Made by a program: the position numbers and the translations under genes. A stretch of 64,000 nucleotides of DNA from Collimonas sp. OK242. Its GTDB lineage: Bacteria; Pseudomonadota; Gammaproteobacteria; Burkholderiales; Burkholderiaceae_D. The DNA lies in the NCBI RefSeq assembly GCF_900107095.1, contig NZ_FNOR01000020.1:1-64000 (forward strand). Reading direction: 5' to 3'. Under the pieces are notes generated by a model, which saw nothing but the letters and a program-made list of their open reading frames with translations, made no database searches and was not told the origin of the DNA. Below, piece by piece: positions 43,741-53,049 of the stretch; position 1 is the first letter of the stretch, and each line of letters opens with the position of its first letter.

Positions 43741-45820
43741 ACGTCTTGGGTTGATCTGTCGGGGCTTGCTCCAATACCGGCAGTTCGATCACCACCGTGG
43801 TGCCTTTACCTTCTGCCGCGTTAAAACGGACTTGCCCGCCCAGATAAGTTGCTCTTTCATGCAAGCCACGCAAACCATGGGTGGCAGTGTTTTCAAAGCG
43901 CTGCTGCGACATGCCGACGCCGTTGTCCCGCACCGTTAGCGCCAGCCTGTCCTCGTCAATATCGAGAATCACCTCAACCTGGCTGGCATGGGCGTGCTTG
44001 GAGACATTGTTCAAAATTTCCTGCAGCATGCGATATACCGCGATGTCGACTTTATGGTCGACCGCAATGTCCTCATCGGGCAGACTGGACTTGCATACGA
44101 TCCCGGTACGCTGGCCGAAATCTTCCAGCTGCTCCAGGATGGCCGCTTTCAATCCAAACAGATCAAGCATGTTAGGCCGCAATTCCGTTTGAATCCGGCG
44201 TGTGGTAGCCACCAGCGAACTGAGCAGCTCCTGCATCTGGATCTGGCGATTCTGCCATTGTTCATTGTCCGGCAGGACTTTATAGACTCCCGCCAGATGC
44301 ATGCTCAGCGCAGTCAGGGACGCGCCCATATTGTCGTGCAGCTCGCGCGCAATCGCCCGCTTCTCTTCTTCCCGTATGGTCTCCATATGGTTGGCCAGCT
44401 CGCGCAATAATGCAGTGCGCTGCGCGATGGTGCGCTCCAGCTCCGACTCGCGCTGCCTGAGCGAATCCTCGGCACGCTTGCGTTCACTGATATCGGTGGC
44501 GATGCCGACTACCCCCATGACCCGCCCCTGCTGGTCGAACCACGGCGCTTTGGTGGTCTGGAAAGTTACCATGTCGTTTAACGATTGCACCGTTTGCTCC
44601 AGCGTCTCCGATACCCCGCCGCTCATGATGCGGCTATCGGCCTGGTCGATCTGCTCGGCGTCTTCCCGTCGCTGAAACAGTTCTTCGCTGCGGCGGTACC
44701 TGGCGTCTCGCCATTCCAGTCCGAGCCGGCGCAAATAGGCCGGATTGGCGAAAATCAGGCGCCCCTGGCGATCTTTCACGAAGATCGGATCGTTGGTGTT
44801 ATCGCTGACCGCGATCAGCAACGCGGTAGCTTCCGCCAGCTCTGCCGCGCTTTGCAGACGCGCGCCGTACTCGCGGTCGACCTGGCCGGCGGCACGCCAG
44901 AAAATGAACAACACCAGCACGCTGTCGATCAAGGTCAGCAAAGGCGGCACCGAGGCGCGGTCGTAGATACCCTGGCGCGCACCCCAATCGGCCAGCCAAT
45001 GCAGGGCAACCAGCAAGATCAGCATCTGCGGCACGGAACGGCGCAACATCTGCCCGCCCGGCGCGTGCCGGGTAATGATCGCCATCATGCGTTGACGCGG
45101 ACGCGACATCAGCAACGCCATGCCGAACAGGAAAAAAGCCACTGCCGCCAGCCACGGAATGCGGGTCGCGTAAACCATCTGGGTCATTGCAGCAACGTTA
45201 TACAGATAACCCAGCAACGGGATCGCGCTTAGAAAAATGAGGGAAATTGCCAAGTATTCGGCCAGGTGGCGATCGCTCCTGGTGCGATGATCCAGCAGGA
45301 GCAAAGCCATTCCGCAGAAAACAAAGCCGATCGCAGCCATCGGATGCAAGCCATCCGGATAGCGCTGACCTGGATGTGACGCCAGCAGGTTAAGGAGAAC
45401 GTCGAGCCAGCCGGCGCTGCCCAGCACCTCGTGCAACAGTGCTGCGATGGCAAGCATCAAAAGTAAAACGGCCAGTATCTGCGCCAGAAATTTAATCGCT
45501 TTTTGGGGCCCCACTATCACGCACTGCAGTAACAGGCTACAGGTTGCCAGCAGAAAACCGGCTGCTGTGTTGGTACCCCAGAGGGGTAGTTGCGAAGTAG
45601 AAAACTGCAGCGGAAATGACAGCGTAAACGGGTAAACAGCGGCAATCAGCACAAACGCAGAAATCATCATCAGCAACATGCTCACGGCTACCGCGGCGAG
45701 GATAGTGCGCGACACATAGGTTTGGGTCGCAGCCAGGCTCTCCAGCGCGCGTGTCTTCAGCAGATCCTGATAGTGCGGATTGCCAAGTCCCGCCTCCGCC
45801 TGATCACCATCTTCTATCAA
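43739..45820 (-). CDS. membrane-bound PAS histidine kinase (NarX/DegS type)
   Basis: A 693-residue sensor kinase. About eight membrane helices occupy residues 35-315, a PAS domain lies at about 335-450 (NDPIFVKDRQGRLIFANPAY), and a HisKA_3 dimerisation domain has ARELHDNMGASL with the phosphorylated His494. The ATPase domain (about 580-680) has LNNVSKHAHA, VRDNGVGMS and GLRGLHERA. Translation appears to begin at the TTG at 45820, since GGAGG lies four bases before it and the next ATG would cut into the first helix. It lies 24 bases after a receiver gene. Confidence 0.9.
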   Translation of the reverse strand: MIEDGDQAEAGLGNPHYQDLLKTRALESLAATQTYVSRTILAAVAVSMLLMMISAFVLIAAVYPFTLSFPLQFSTSQLPLWGTNTAAGFLLATCSLLLQCVIVGPQKAIKFLAQILAVLLLMLAIAALLHEVLGSAGWLDVLLNLLASHPGQRYPDGLHPMAAIGFVFCGMALLLLDHRTRSDRHLAEYLAISLIFLSAIPLLGYLYNVAAMTQMVYATRIPWLAAVAFFLFGMALLMSRPRQRMMAIITRHAPGGQMLRRSVPQMLILLVALHWLADWGARQGIYDRASVPPLLTLIDSVLVLFIFWRAAGQVDREYGARLQSAAELAEATALLIAVSDNTNDPIFVKDRQGRLIFANPAYLRRLGLEWRDARYRRSEELFQRREDAEQIDQADSRIMSGGVSETLEQTVQSLNDMVTFQTTKAPWFDQQGRVMGVVGIATDISERKRAEDSLRQRESELERTIAQRTALLRELANHMETIREEEKRAIARELHDNMGASLTALSMHLAGVYKVLPDNEQWQNRQIQMQELLSSLVATTRRIQTELRPNMLDLFGLKAAILEQLEDFGQRTGIVCKSSLPDEDIAVDHKVDIAVYRMLQEILNNVSKHAHASQVEVILDIDEDRLALTVRDNGVGMSQQRFENTATHGLRGLHERATYLGGQVRFNAAEGKGTTVVIELPVLEQAPTDQPKT

Positions 45821-45844
45821 ATCGCCTCCAGGAAATCGTGTCGA

Positions 45845-46273
45845 TCAATGATCTGGCAGTCCCGTTCCCAAGGCTGCGAGCAAGTCGCGCAGCTTGGTGA
45901 ATTCTGAACTCTTATCGAAGAAAAAACGTACACCATATTTCTCTCCGGCGCGTCGAAAGGCATTGCTGACATTATTGCTGAAAATGATTTTCAGCGAATT
46001 GAGCGGCTTGTGCGATTCAGCCAAGGTCCGCAACAGGTTCATGCCATTGCCCTGCTTAAGTTCAATATCCAGAATCAAGACATCAAAAGACTCCGCATTG
46101 ATCTTTTTCAAGGCGTCGGCTTCCTCTTCCGCAAATCCGGCAAATATCACGCCGGGAATTTCCTTCAAGGTATCAATCATCAAATCCCGTACAGCCAGCG
46201 AATCTTCCACCAGGAAAATCCGCAAGGGCGCGACGCTGGCATTGGCTGCAGCAGGGGTTATGGTTTGGTTCAT
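45845..46273 (-). CDS. single-domain response regulator
   Basis: A 142-residue receiver domain with no output domain. The acidic pocket is VEDS (about 22-25), the phosphorylated residue Asp69 (VLILDIELKQGNG), and the lysine is in RFFFDKSSEF. It may compete for phosphate or act through protein contact. It stands between the LuxR-type regulator and the kinase, all on the same strand. Confidence 0.88.
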   Translation of the reverse strand: MNQTITPAAANASVAPLRIFLVEDSLAVRDLMIDTLKEIPGVIFAGFAEEEADALKKINAESFDVLILDIELKQGNGMNLLRTLAESHKPLNSLKIIFSNNVSNAFRRAGEKYGVRFFFDKSSEFTKLRDLLAALGTGLPDH

Positions 46274-46397
46274 ATTGGTTGACGGCTAGTTATCAACATA
46301 CCTCGCTTGGGTTCGTGCATTATGCCAGTCTGGATGGCGGCGGCTGACAGCCTTCTTGCAGCAACTATATCGTGTGTCTCTGGTGCATCTCGCCTGC

Positions 46398-47030
46398 CTA
46401 ATCGATCAGATTATTCTTGATCGCGTAATAAATAATATCGGCATTGCTCGTCATGCTCATCTTTTGCAGCACACGGGTGCGATAGGTGCTGATGGTCTTG
46501 ACGCTCAGGCAAAGTTCCTTGGCAATCTTGGTCACCCCTTCGCCCTGGCTCAGCTTATAAAAAATTTCGTACTCGCGCGCGGACAAGGATTCATGCAACG
46601 CCCCCTGTTCAGCATTGGCAGGATCGGCCGTCAATAGCTCCGCAACTGCATAACTGATGTATTTGTGACCTTGCAATATAGTCTCGATAGCCTTCACCAG
46701 TTCCGTCGCCAGCGCCTCTTTTTGCACATAGCCGTCGGCTCCGCTGCGCAGCACCTGCACCGCGTAGCGATTCTCCGGATGCATGCTGAGCATGAGCACC
46801 GGCAGCGCCGGTTTCTCGCGCTTGATCTGTTTCAGCACTTCCACTCCGCTCTTGTCCGGCATCGCGATATCAAGCAGCACGATGTCATATTCATTGGAGC
46901 GGATCAGCCGGATGGCTTCCTGCGCATTGGCGGCCTCGCCGGCGATCTCCATTTCCGGTATGTCGGCGATGAAGTGCTGGACACCGGCGCGCACTACCGC
47001 ATGATCGTCAACCACCAAAATTCTCGTCAT
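46398..47030 (-). CDS. NarL/FixJ-family response regulator
   Basis: A 210-residue regulator. The receiver domain (1-120) has acidic DD at 8-9 and Asp54 (IVLLDIAMPDKSG). The LuxR-type helix-turn-helix (about 145-205) has LSAREYEIFYKLSQGEGVTK and LCLSVKTISTYRTRVLQKM. It is the likely DNA-binding partner of the kinase at 43739-45820. It lies 124 bases upstream of the receiver gene, with room for a separate promoter. Confidence 0.92.
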   Translation of the reverse strand: MTRILVVDDHAVVRAGVQHFIADIPEMEIAGEAANAQEAIRLIRSNEYDIVLLDIAMPDKSGVEVLKQIKREKPALPVLMLSMHPENRYAVQVLRSGADGYVQKEALATELVKAIETILQGHKYISYAVAELLTADPANAEQGALHESLSAREYEIFYKLSQGEGVTKIAKELCLSVKTISTYRTRVLQKMSMTSNADIIYYAIKNNLID

Positions 47031-47150
47031 CTGTTCAACCGTCGCAATCAGATCAATTATCCGGCGCTGTCATGGCCTGGCTGCGGCCAATCTTCAGCGT
47101 GTCATATGCAGTGTGCGACTGACTGCCTTCAATGTAAACATATGCGGCAA

Positions 47151-47702
47151 TTATTTGTTGAGCTCGATTTTGGCGGCGTTGACACACTCGTCTTTCGCAG
47201 CACCGGCCAGCGCATCGCACTGGGCAAGTGCAACCTTGTATCTGGCATCGGCGCGCTCTTCCCTGGCACTGGCGCTTGCCTTGGAGACGTCGCGTTGCGT
47301 GTTGGCGTTGGTGATGGCATCGGTTTGCGCGGCTTTTGCTTGCGTGATGCAGACATCCTTGCCGTTACCCGCCAGGCCGTTGCATTTTTCCCTGGCTACT
47401 GCATAGTCGGCATCAGCTTCGGATTTGCGGGCGCTGGCCAATGCTTCAGGTGTGTCTTTATACTCGGCCATGGCATCCTGCTTGCTGTGCTCGCGCGTGG
47501 CCTTGGCTTGCTTGAGACAGACGTCCTTGCCATTGCCGCTGAAATCGTTGCATTTCACCTTGTCAGCCTTATAGCTCGCATCGGCCGCATCTTCTGCCGC
47601 CTTGTAGCTGGCTTTGGCATTGTCTGCCGCCAGCGCCAGCGATGCGCCGCTAACGCCGGCCACGCCGATCAGCATGGCGGCGATCATTTTTTTGATAATC
47701 AT
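47151..47702 (-). CDS. periplasmic Ala/Lys-rich protein with three cysteine-pair repeats
   Basis: A 183-residue protein with a signal peptide (about 1-25, ending ASLALA). The mature part is Ala/Lys/Asp-rich and probably helical, with three copies of a unit of the form A-x-Y-...-C-N/D-x-x-x-G-x-x-K-D-x-C. The cysteine loops are CNDFSGNGKDVC (about 51-62), CNGLAGNGKDVC (about 108-119) and CDALAGAAKDEC (about 162-173). Each pair is 11 residues apart and may form a disulfide hairpin. Similar proteins are sometimes labelled TolA-like, but there is no evidence for that role. No function known. Confidence 0.75.
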   Translation of the reverse strand: MIIKKMIAAMLIGVAGVSGASLALAADNAKASYKAAEDAADASYKADKVKCNDFSGNGKDVCLKQAKATREHSKQDAMAEYKDTPEALASARKSEADADYAVAREKCNGLAGNGKDVCITQAKAAQTDAITNANTQRDVSKASASAREERADARYKVALAQCDALAGAAKDECVNAAKIELNK

Positions 47703-48014
47703 GTCAATATCCTTTATTCAATCCGGCATGCAAGAACTTCCCGCTGAGCCCCTGATGGACCATACCAGCCTCGCCGGCCTGCCATCGCCGTTGCCCTTGC
47801 GCCGGTGATCCCATACTAACCAGGCACAGCTATACAGCGCTATAGGACAGGGACGGGCATGCTTGTAGGACAAGCGGAAGCGTCAGTCATGCGGAGCGCG
47901 CCATCAATGTGTAAAATTCGGCGTGTAAAATTGTCAACCTGCTCTGCCAAATGCGGTTTCCTACGCATAATCGCCATTGCACCCGCAAATACAAGTCTTA
48001 AAAGGAAGGAAGTC
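47703..48014. other. divergent gap before the FMN protein gene
   Basis: No gene seen in 312 bases. GTGTAAAATT occurs at 47909-47918 and 47923-47932 (14-base period), and each copy contains a TAAAAT that could serve as a -10 box. AAGGAAGGAAG directly before 48015 is the ribosome binding site of the next gene. Confidence 0.5.
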
Positions 48015-49628
48015 ATGAGAGTCAGTCGTTATCTTAGCTTTTGGGCAGTGCTGTTGCTGACTTTGCTGCTTGCCGCCGGCGCCGCGGCTGGCAAAATGGC
48101 ATGGTGGTGGGCTGCGATCCCCGCTCTGCTGACCGTACTGGGTATCTGGGACATGCGCCAGCGCAGCCACGCGATCCTGCGCAACTATCCGTTGATCGGA
48201 CATTTCCGTTTTCTGTTTGAAATGATCCGTCCCGAGATGCGGCAGTATTTTTTCGAGAGCGATAACGACGGCGCGCCATTTACCCGCAAGGAACGCAGCC
48301 TGGTTTACCAGCGCGCCAAAGGCGCTGTCGACAGCCGGCCGTTCGGCACCGAGCTCGATGTCAAGCTGCGCGGCTACGAGTGGGTCGGCCATTCGCTGGC
48401 GCCCACCGTCCTGGCCAGCCACGACTTCCGCGTGACGGTCGGCGCCGAGCGCGCGCAGCCGTATTCGATGTCGGTCTTCAATGTTTCCGCGATGAGCTTC
48501 GGCGCGCTCTCGGCCAACGCAATTCGCGCGCTCAATCGCGGCGCCAAGAAAGGCGGCTTCGCACACGATACCGGCGAAGGCTCGATCTCACCTTATCATC
48601 GCGAATTCGGCGGCGACCTGCTGTGGCAAATCGCCTCCGGCTACTTCGGTTGCCGCAACGGCGACGGCAGCTTCAACGAAGAAAAATTCGTGGAGCAAGC
48701 CACTACGCCGCAAGTCAAGATGATCACCGTCAAACTTTCGCAGGGCGCCAAACCAGGCCATGGCGGCGTACTGCCGGCAGCCAAGATCACGCCGGAAATA
48801 GCGGCAACTCGCGGCGTGCCTATGGGTGTCGATTGCATCTCGCCGGCCACCCACTCCTCGTTTTCGAATCCCGTCGGCTTGCTGGAATTCATCCAGAAAC
48901 TGCGCACGCTGTCGGGCGACAAACCGGTCGGCTTCAAACTCTGCGTCGGCCATCCCTGGGAATTTTTCGGGATTGTAAAAGCCATGCTGCAAACCGGCAT
49001 CCTGCCTGACTTCATTGTGGTGGATGGCTCTGAAGGCGGCACCGGCGCTGCGCCGCTGGAGTTTGTCGATCACGTCGGCATGCCTTTGCAGGAAGGTTTG
49101 CTGCTGGTGCATAACACCTTGCTCGGCGCCGGACTGCGCGACCGCATCAAGATCGGCGCCAGCGGCAAAGTGATTACCGCCTTCGACCTCGCTCGCACAC
49201 TGGCGATCGGCGCCGACTGGTGCAATTCGGCGCGCGGCTTCATGTTTTCGCTGGGCTGCATCCAGTCGCAAAGCTGTCATACCGACCGTTGTCCAACCGG
49301 CGTCGCCACCCAGGATGTCGGTCGCCAGAAGGCATTGGTGGTGCCTGACAAGGCCGAGCGCGTGTATCGCTTCCATGAAAGCACCTTGCACGCCTTGCAA
49401 GAACTGGTGCAAGCTGCCGGCTTGCCGCACGCCTCTGCACTACGCGCGCACCATATTGTGCGCCGCACTTCGGACCATGAAGTGAAACTGATGTCTGATT
49501 TGCTGCCTTATCTGCAAGCGGGGGATTTGCTGAATCAGAAATACCGCTTCCCGGTATTTGAGAAATACTGGCCGATCTCGCGCGCGGAAAGTTTTCATCC
49601 CGCAGCGCCGATCAAAAGCGGCGCCTGA
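48015..49628 (+). CDS. membrane-anchored FMN-binding glutamate-synthase-like protein
   Basis: A 537-residue protein. Two hydrophobic segments at the N-terminus (about 8-26 and 31-47) anchor it. The rest is a GltB-type FMN barrel (for example GEGSISPYHREFGGDLLWQI, VDGSEGGTGAAP, IGASGKVITAFDLART). The cluster motif LGCIQSQSCHTDRCPTG binds a 3Fe-4S centre in glutamate synthases. The glutaminase domain is missing, so it is not a complete glutamate synthase; the reaction is unknown. The ATG at 48015 has AAGGAAGG upstream; the open frame extends further but without support. Confidence 0.9.
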   Translation: MRVSRYLSFWAVLLLTLLLAAGAAAGKMAWWWAAIPALLTVLGIWDMRQRSHAILRNYPLIGHFRFLFEMIRPEMRQYFFESDNDGAPFTRKERSLVYQRAKGAVDSRPFGTELDVKLRGYEWVGHSLAPTVLASHDFRVTVGAERAQPYSMSVFNVSAMSFGALSANAIRALNRGAKKGGFAHDTGEGSISPYHREFGGDLLWQIASGYFGCRNGDGSFNEEKFVEQATTPQVKMITVKLSQGAKPGHGGVLPAAKITPEIAATRGVPMGVDCISPATHSSFSNPVGLLEFIQKLRTLSGDKPVGFKLCVGHPWEFFGIVKAMLQTGILPDFIVVDGSEGGTGAAPLEFVDHVGMPLQEGLLLVHNTLLGAGLRDRIKIGASGKVITAFDLARTLAIGADWCNSARGFMFSLGCIQSQSCHTDRCPTGVATQDVGRQKALVVPDKAERVYRFHESTLHALQELVQAAGLPHASALRAHHIVRRTSDHEVKLMSDLLPYLQAGDLLNQKYRFPVFEKYWPISRAESFHPAAPIKSGA

Positions 49629-49629
49629 T

Positions 49630-49666
49630 AAAAAAAGCCAGGGCTCTCGCGACCCCTGGCTTTTTT
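49630..49666. terminator. bidirectional terminator between convergent genes
   Basis: AAAAAAGCCAGGG and CCCTGGCTTTTTT flank a ten-base loop (49630-49666). T runs exist on both strands, so it serves the FMN protein gene and the facing GST gene. Confidence 0.9.
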
Positions 49667-49683
49667 CCATACCTGGCTGTGTT

Positions 49684-50346
49684 TCAAACCTCGGCATCCG
49701 GTTGATTTTGCGGCGCCGCCTTGATGAAGGCATCCAGCTCCTGGCAGTTCTGGTAAATGCCCGTCAAGGTCGGCATCGCAGACAAATCGCATTTCAGGCG
49801 CTGCGCATTGAAAATCTGCGGCACCAGGCAGCAATCGGCCAGCGTCGGCGTATCGCCGAAACAAAATTTGCCGGACCGGCTGTCCCTGGCCAGCGTAAGC
49901 TCCAGCGCCGCCAAACCGCTTTCGCACCAATGGCGATACCAGGCGTTCTTGGCATTCTCATCGACCTTCAGTTCGTGCACCAGATAACGCAATACGCGCA
50001 GATTATTCACCGGATGGATGTCGCAGGCAATCGACAGGCCGATGCTGCGCACAAAAGCGCGATCCAGTGCCGTCGATGGCAGCAAGGCAGGCGCAGGCTG
50101 GACTTCTTCCAGATACTCCATAATCGCTAACGACTGGGTCAGCGCAACCTGGCCGCCGGCAGCATCGTCGTCGACCAAAGTCGGCACCAGGCCATCGCTA
50201 TTCAAGGTCCGGTACATCTGACTCAGTTGCTCGCCGCCGTGCTTCAGCAAATGGACCGGTACGATATCGTAGGGCATGCCTTTCAAATTCAAGGCGATCC
50301 GTACCCGATAGGCGGCGGAACTTCGGAAATAGCTATACAGTTTCAT
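49684..50346 (-). CDS. maiA: maleylacetoacetate isomerase (zeta-class GST)
   Basis: A 220-residue glutathione transferase. YFRSSAAYRVRIALNLKG (about 6-23) is the zeta-class active-site segment, although the usual SSCS-type cysteine is alanine here. LTQSLAIMEYLEE binds glutathione. The C-terminal domain has FCFGDTPTLADCCLVPQIFN. The family isomerises maleylacetoacetate in tyrosine breakdown. An FAH-family hydrolase gene lies 28 bases upstream on the same strand, the usual pairing, though gentisate-type pathways use similar pairs. Confidence 0.85.
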   Translation of the reverse strand: MKLYSYFRSSAAYRVRIALNLKGMPYDIVPVHLLKHGGEQLSQMYRTLNSDGLVPTLVDDDAAGGQVALTQSLAIMEYLEEVQPAPALLPSTALDRAFVRSIGLSIACDIHPVNNLRVLRYLVHELKVDENAKNAWYRHWCESGLAALELTLARDSRSGKFCFGDTPTLADCCLVPQIFNAQRLKCDLSAMPTLTGIYQNCQELDAFIKAAPQNQPDAEV

Positions 50347-50374
50347 CAATGTATCTCGAATCTCGATTCAGGTA

Positions 50375-51070
50375 TCAAACCAGGCGCACCCGCAGATCGC
50401 CGACGCCCGCTATCGATCCTTCCAGCAGATCGCCTTTGCCCACTGCGGCAACGCCAGCGGGGGTGCCGGTAAAAATCAGATCGCCGGCCTGCAATTCAAA
50501 ATAGGCGGACAACTGCGCTATGGTCTCGGCGATGTTCCAGATCATCTGGCTGATATCGCCTTGCTGGCGCAATGCGCCATTTACATTCAGATGGATATCG
50601 CCTTGATCGATGACACCGCTCGCGCCGGCGGGATGGAGATGAGAAATCGGGGCGGAGTAATCGAAACCCTTGGCGGTACACCATGGCCGACCGAGTTTCT
50701 TGGCCTCGCCCTGCAAATCGCGGCGGGTCATGTCGAGCCCGACGGCATAACCCCAGATATGCTTGACAGCTTCCGCTACCGGAATATTCTTGCCGCCGGT
50801 AGACAGCGCTACCACCAACTCGATCTCATGATGCAGATCCTCGGTCATGGAAGGGTAAGGCATCTCGCCTACCGTGCCGTGCGCAACCGGCAGCACCGCA
50901 TCAGCCGGCTTCATGAAGAAAAACGGCGCTTCGCGGCCGCTGCTGCCCATTTCCCTGGCGTGCTCGGCATAATTGCGGCCGACGCAATAAATCCGGTGTA
51001 CCGGAAACAATTGGGCGCTGCCTGCGACGGGGACCGCTGCTACTGGCTTAGGGGGAAAAATGAATTGCAT
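50375..51070 (-). CDS. fumarylacetoacetate hydrolase-family protein
   Basis: A 231-residue FAH-fold hydrolase. IYCVGRNYAEHAREMG, FMKPADAVL and MTEDLHHEIELVVAL (metal-binding EhEiEL) are family motifs. GDLIFTGTPAGVAAVGKGD is the C-terminal signature. Likely substrates are fumarylpyruvate or fumarylacetoacetate. AAAGGAGC before the ATG at 51070 fixes the start. With the adjacent isomerase it suggests a maleyl-to-fumaryl-pyruvate or -acetoacetate step. Confidence 0.88.
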   Translation of the reverse strand: MQFIFPPKPVAAVPVAGSAQLFPVHRIYCVGRNYAEHAREMGSSGREAPFFFMKPADAVLPVAHGTVGEMPYPSMTEDLHHEIELVVALSTGGKNIPVAEAVKHIWGYAVGLDMTRRDLQGEAKKLGRPWCTAKGFDYSAPISHLHPAGASGVIDQGDIHLNVNGALRQQGDISQMIWNIAETIAQLSAYFELQAGDLIFTGTPAGVAAVGKGDLLEGSIAGVGDLRVRLV

Positions 51071-51141
51071 GGAAGCTCCTTTTTCAATACCGCCGAAAAT
51101 ACTGCCGAGAATATTGCCCAATGATCGGCAGCGAACAATAG

Positions 51142-52338
51142 TTAAACGTCATTCTTACCCAGAAACAGCCCAAGGCGACGTACCGCTTCTTGCAGGTTTT
51201 CCATCGACGTCGCATAGGACAGCCGAATATAGTGCTGCGCCGTGTACGGGCCGAAATCCAGGCCGGACACCATGCTGACGCCGACCTGATTCAATACATC
51301 CTTGACCAGCGTGTCGGCGTCGCCGCCGTCCTTGACGCAGTGCTTGAGTAAAGCGCTGCAATCGGCATACACATAGAATGCGCCGTCCGGCATCACCGGC
51401 ACTTTGAAACCGAGCTCGACCAAGGCCGGCACCAGATAATCGCGGCGCCGCTTGAATTCGCTCTTGCGCGCCTCGTACAAGGCCAGCGAGTCAGGCTCAA
51501 AACAGGCCAGCGCTGCATGCTGGGCGATCGCCGAAGGACAGATGAACAAATTCTGTGCAAGTTTTTCAATCGGCGCCGCCAATGATTCCGGCACCACCAT
51601 CCAGCCGAGACGCCAGCCGGTCATATTGAAATATTTGGAGAAACTGTTGATGACGATAATGTCGTCAGCCAGCGACAGCGCCGAAAACGGCTCGCCGTCG
51701 TAAGTCAGGCCTTGATAAATTTCATCGACAATGGCAAAGCCGCCTTTGCCGCGCACGGTGGCGATGATCTTCGCCAGTTCGCTGTGCAGGATCGAGGTGC
51801 CGGTGGGGTTGGACGGCGATGCCAGCAGCACGCCGCGCGTGTTTTCGCTCCAGTGCTGGCGCACCGTCTCATCGGATAACTGAAAACGCTGGTCCGGACC
51901 GCTGGCAATCATTTTCGCCTGGCCGTCGAACGCAGCAACGAAGTGACGATTGCATGGGTAGGATGGATCCGGCATCAGCACTTCGCTGCCCTTTTCCACC
52001 AATGCAGCGCAAGCCAGCAGCAAAGCGGCCGAGGCGCCAGCGGTCACGATAATCCGTTCAGGGGCGATATCCAGGCCGAATGCCTGGCGATAATGGGCCG
52101 AGATCGCCGCCCGCAACGCCGGTAAACCGGTAGCCGAAGTGTATTGCATCTTGCCGTCGGCCATGGCCCTGGCGGCAGCTTCAATCACCAGCGGCGCTGC
52201 AGTGAAATCGGGCTCGCCGATACCCATGTGAATGATATGGCGGCCTTGCTGCTCCAATGCCGCGGCCATTTTTGCCAACTCCATCACATGAAACGGTGCG
52301 ATGTTGTCGAGACGTGAAGCCAAATGCGAGAATGTCAT
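51142..52338 (-). CDS. PLP-dependent aminotransferase (class I/II)
   Basis: A 398-residue aminotransferase. GIGEPDFTA (about 39-47) and the PLP lysine in INSFSKYFNMTGWRLGW (about 238-254) are intact, and YIRLSYATSMENLQEA contains the substrate arginine pattern (with LS in place of FS). The exact amino acid is not clear; this position next to nusB is common for an aspartate/alanine-type enzyme in Burkholderiales. The ATG at 52338 gives the family N-terminus MTFSHLASRL. Confidence 0.88.
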   Translation of the reverse strand: MTFSHLASRLDNIAPFHVMELAKMAAALEQQGRHIIHMGIGEPDFTAAPLVIEAAARAMADGKMQYTSATGLPALRAAISAHYRQAFGLDIAPERIIVTAGASAALLLACAALVEKGSEVLMPDPSYPCNRHFVAAFDGQAKMIASGPDQRFQLSDETVRQHWSENTRGVLLASPSNPTGTSILHSELAKIIATVRGKGGFAIVDEIYQGLTYDGEPFSALSLADDIIVINSFSKYFNMTGWRLGWMVVPESLAAPIEKLAQNLFICPSAIAQHAALACFEPDSLALYEARKSEFKRRRDYLVPALVELGFKVPVMPDGAFYVYADCSALLKHCVKDGGDADTLVKDVLNQVGVSMVSGLDFGPYTAQHYIRLSYATSMENLQEAVRRLGLFLGKNDV

Positions 52339-52463
52339 GAACACTTTTCCGAATGGCGAGGCGTTTCCGGTTGCTGGAGCCATGCCGCGCCTGAAACACG
52401 GGGCCGGTATCGGTGCACGAGATAAGCGCACCGTCCGTATTCCCGTCTACATTGATTGCCGAC

Positions 52464-52934
52464 TCAGGATTTCCTGCCGGCGCCGATTTCGGTCGCCCGT
52501 GCTTTGGCGGCAAACTTGTCCAGCACGCCGTTGACGTATTTGTGGCCATCGATACCGCCGAACGATTTGGTCAGTTCCACCGCTTCGTTGATGACGACAC
52601 GGTAAGGAATCTCAACGTGATTCTGCAACTCGAAGGCGCCGATCAGCAGGGCCGCGTGTTCCACCGGCGACAGCTCGCTGATCTTGCGGTCGATCAGCGG
52701 CTCCAGGCCGGCGCGCAGTGTCGTCACATCCTTGATCGCACCATACAGCAGCGAGTTGAAATGCTCGGCATCGGCCTTGTCGAAGCCGTGCGCCTGGCGG
52801 ATGTTTTCGCTGATGGCAGTCACGTCTTCGTTATTCAACAGCCATTGATACAGGCCCTGCAACGCGAATTCGCGCGCGCGGTGACGTGGCGTGCGGCTCT
52901 TGCTCGGATTGGCGTGCAAAGTTTTATTAGTCAT
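52464..52934 (-). CDS. nusB: transcription antitermination factor NusB
   Basis: A 156-residue RNA-binding protein. [18 protein letters not shown] (about 16-33) and [20 protein letters not shown] then VNGVLDKFA are the NusB signatures. It acts with NusE (S10) at boxA of rRNA operons. It follows ribH on the same strand, the usual pairing. Confidence 0.95.
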   Translation of the reverse strand: MTNKTLHANPSKSRTPRHRAREFALQGLYQWLLNNEDVTAISENIRQAHGFDKADAEHFNSLLYGAIKDVTTLRAGLEPLIDRKISELSPVEHAALLIGAFELQNHVEIPYRVVINEAVELTKSFGGIDGHKYVNGVLDKFAAKARATEIGAGRKS

Positions 52935-53049
52935 AGTTTTTCCAGCTTGTTTATCTACTGCGCGGCCGGTTCAGCCGCCAGCTTGTAATTCATTCAAACA
53001 CTACACTACGCGGCAAGACATCAAAGATGCCTTGCCTGTCGCAAAAATC

